64,000 nt of DNA, taken from the NCBI GenBank assembly GCA_946415245.1, contig CAMKRS010000001.1, positions 1-64,000 of the forward strand. The letters run 5' to 3'. Of this stretch, positions 63,652 to 64,000 are shown in pieces. Made by a program: the position numbers and the translations under genes. This DNA is from an uncultured Prevotella sp. Its GTDB lineage: Bacteria; Bacteroidota; Bacteroidia; Bacteroidales; Bacteroidaceae. Every line of letters starts with the position of its first letter. Position 1 is the first letter of the stretch. The notes beneath the pieces were generated by a model. The model was not told where the DNA came from. It searched no databases and worked only from the letters and a program-made list of their open reading frames with translations.

Positions 63652-64000
63652 TTACTCTCCCTGATAGGTGCCGATGAAGAACACAGCGCCGCTGCTGGCC
63701 TCACGTATCATATATACAAAGGGCGTATTAGCATAGAAGTATACTTTGTTGCCTAAAATTCCTGCATCTGAAACTCCTTTCTCTGCTACAGTTACAGCAG
63801 AAGTCCTAGTTCCTTCCTCGTTTACTTCGATAGCAGCAGTTTGCTCCATCTTATACACATAAAGGTTTTTGTTTTTGCTGATCAATGACAAATCTGCCTT
63901 ATCCGCATCGAACACCGACAGAACGCCCATTCTCTGCAAAGCTGTTTTGACGTCAGCCTTATAAGAGTTTTCAAATCTTGGAAGTTTGATGTCTACGTCC
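63652..64000 (-). CDS. Serpin family protein, C-terminal part, runs off the window edge
   Basis: ...DVDIKLPRFENSYKADVKTALQRMGVLSVFDADKADLS...AAIEVNEEGTRTSAVTVAEKG...FYANTPFVYMIREASSGAVFFIGTYQGE. Confidence 0.88.
   Translation of the reverse strand, partial: DVDIKLPRFENSYKADVKTALQRMGVLSVFDADKADLSLISKNKNLYVYKMEQTAAIEVNEEGTRTSAVTVAEKGVSDAGILGNKVYFYANTPFVYMIREASSGAVFFIGTYQGE

Overview
64 kb chromosomal window from a Bacteroidales, most Prevotella-like, genome. The call rests on Bacteroidetes promoters (TTTG-N20-TAnnTTTG), the HU/'smalltalk' pair, an UpxY-type NusG paralog and DUF5107. About 0-37.9 kb is mostly housekeeping: dtd, uvrC, apt, mnmG, succinate dehydrogenase/fumarate reductase, bcp, transporters, murQ, parE, S41 protease, ybeY, coaD, ruvB. 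Two identical parS-like 16-mers (TGTTTCACGTGGAACA) flank apt next to mnmG. From about 39.3 kb the DNA becomes AT-rich and accessory. The main accessory blocks are: (i) a candidate defence operon with a C5-cytosine methyltransferase, a protein that appears to carry two GHKL ATPase modules (MORC/MutL-like plus histidine-kinase-like), a receiver-like protein, degraded ORFs and a Vsr endonuclease, preceded by a palindromic promoter and a possible structured leader; (ii) an UpxY/NusG-like antiterminator 15 nt upstream of a 1378-aa nuclease-STAND (Avs-like) protein and a coupled small ORF; (iii) a probable Kiwa (KwaA/KwaB) pair; (iv) a 2024-aa RHS polymorphic toxin with a putative permuted papain-like C-terminal domain and a membrane immunity candidate; (v) toxin-antitoxin and ATPase remnants, an AAA ATPase and a partial serpin. 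A 30-bp-arm perfect palindrome sits in frame inside a methyltransferase gene, and a symmetric 150-bp TGACC/GGTCA element lies between uvrC and dtd. All family calls come from reading protein motifs by eye. No database search was run.
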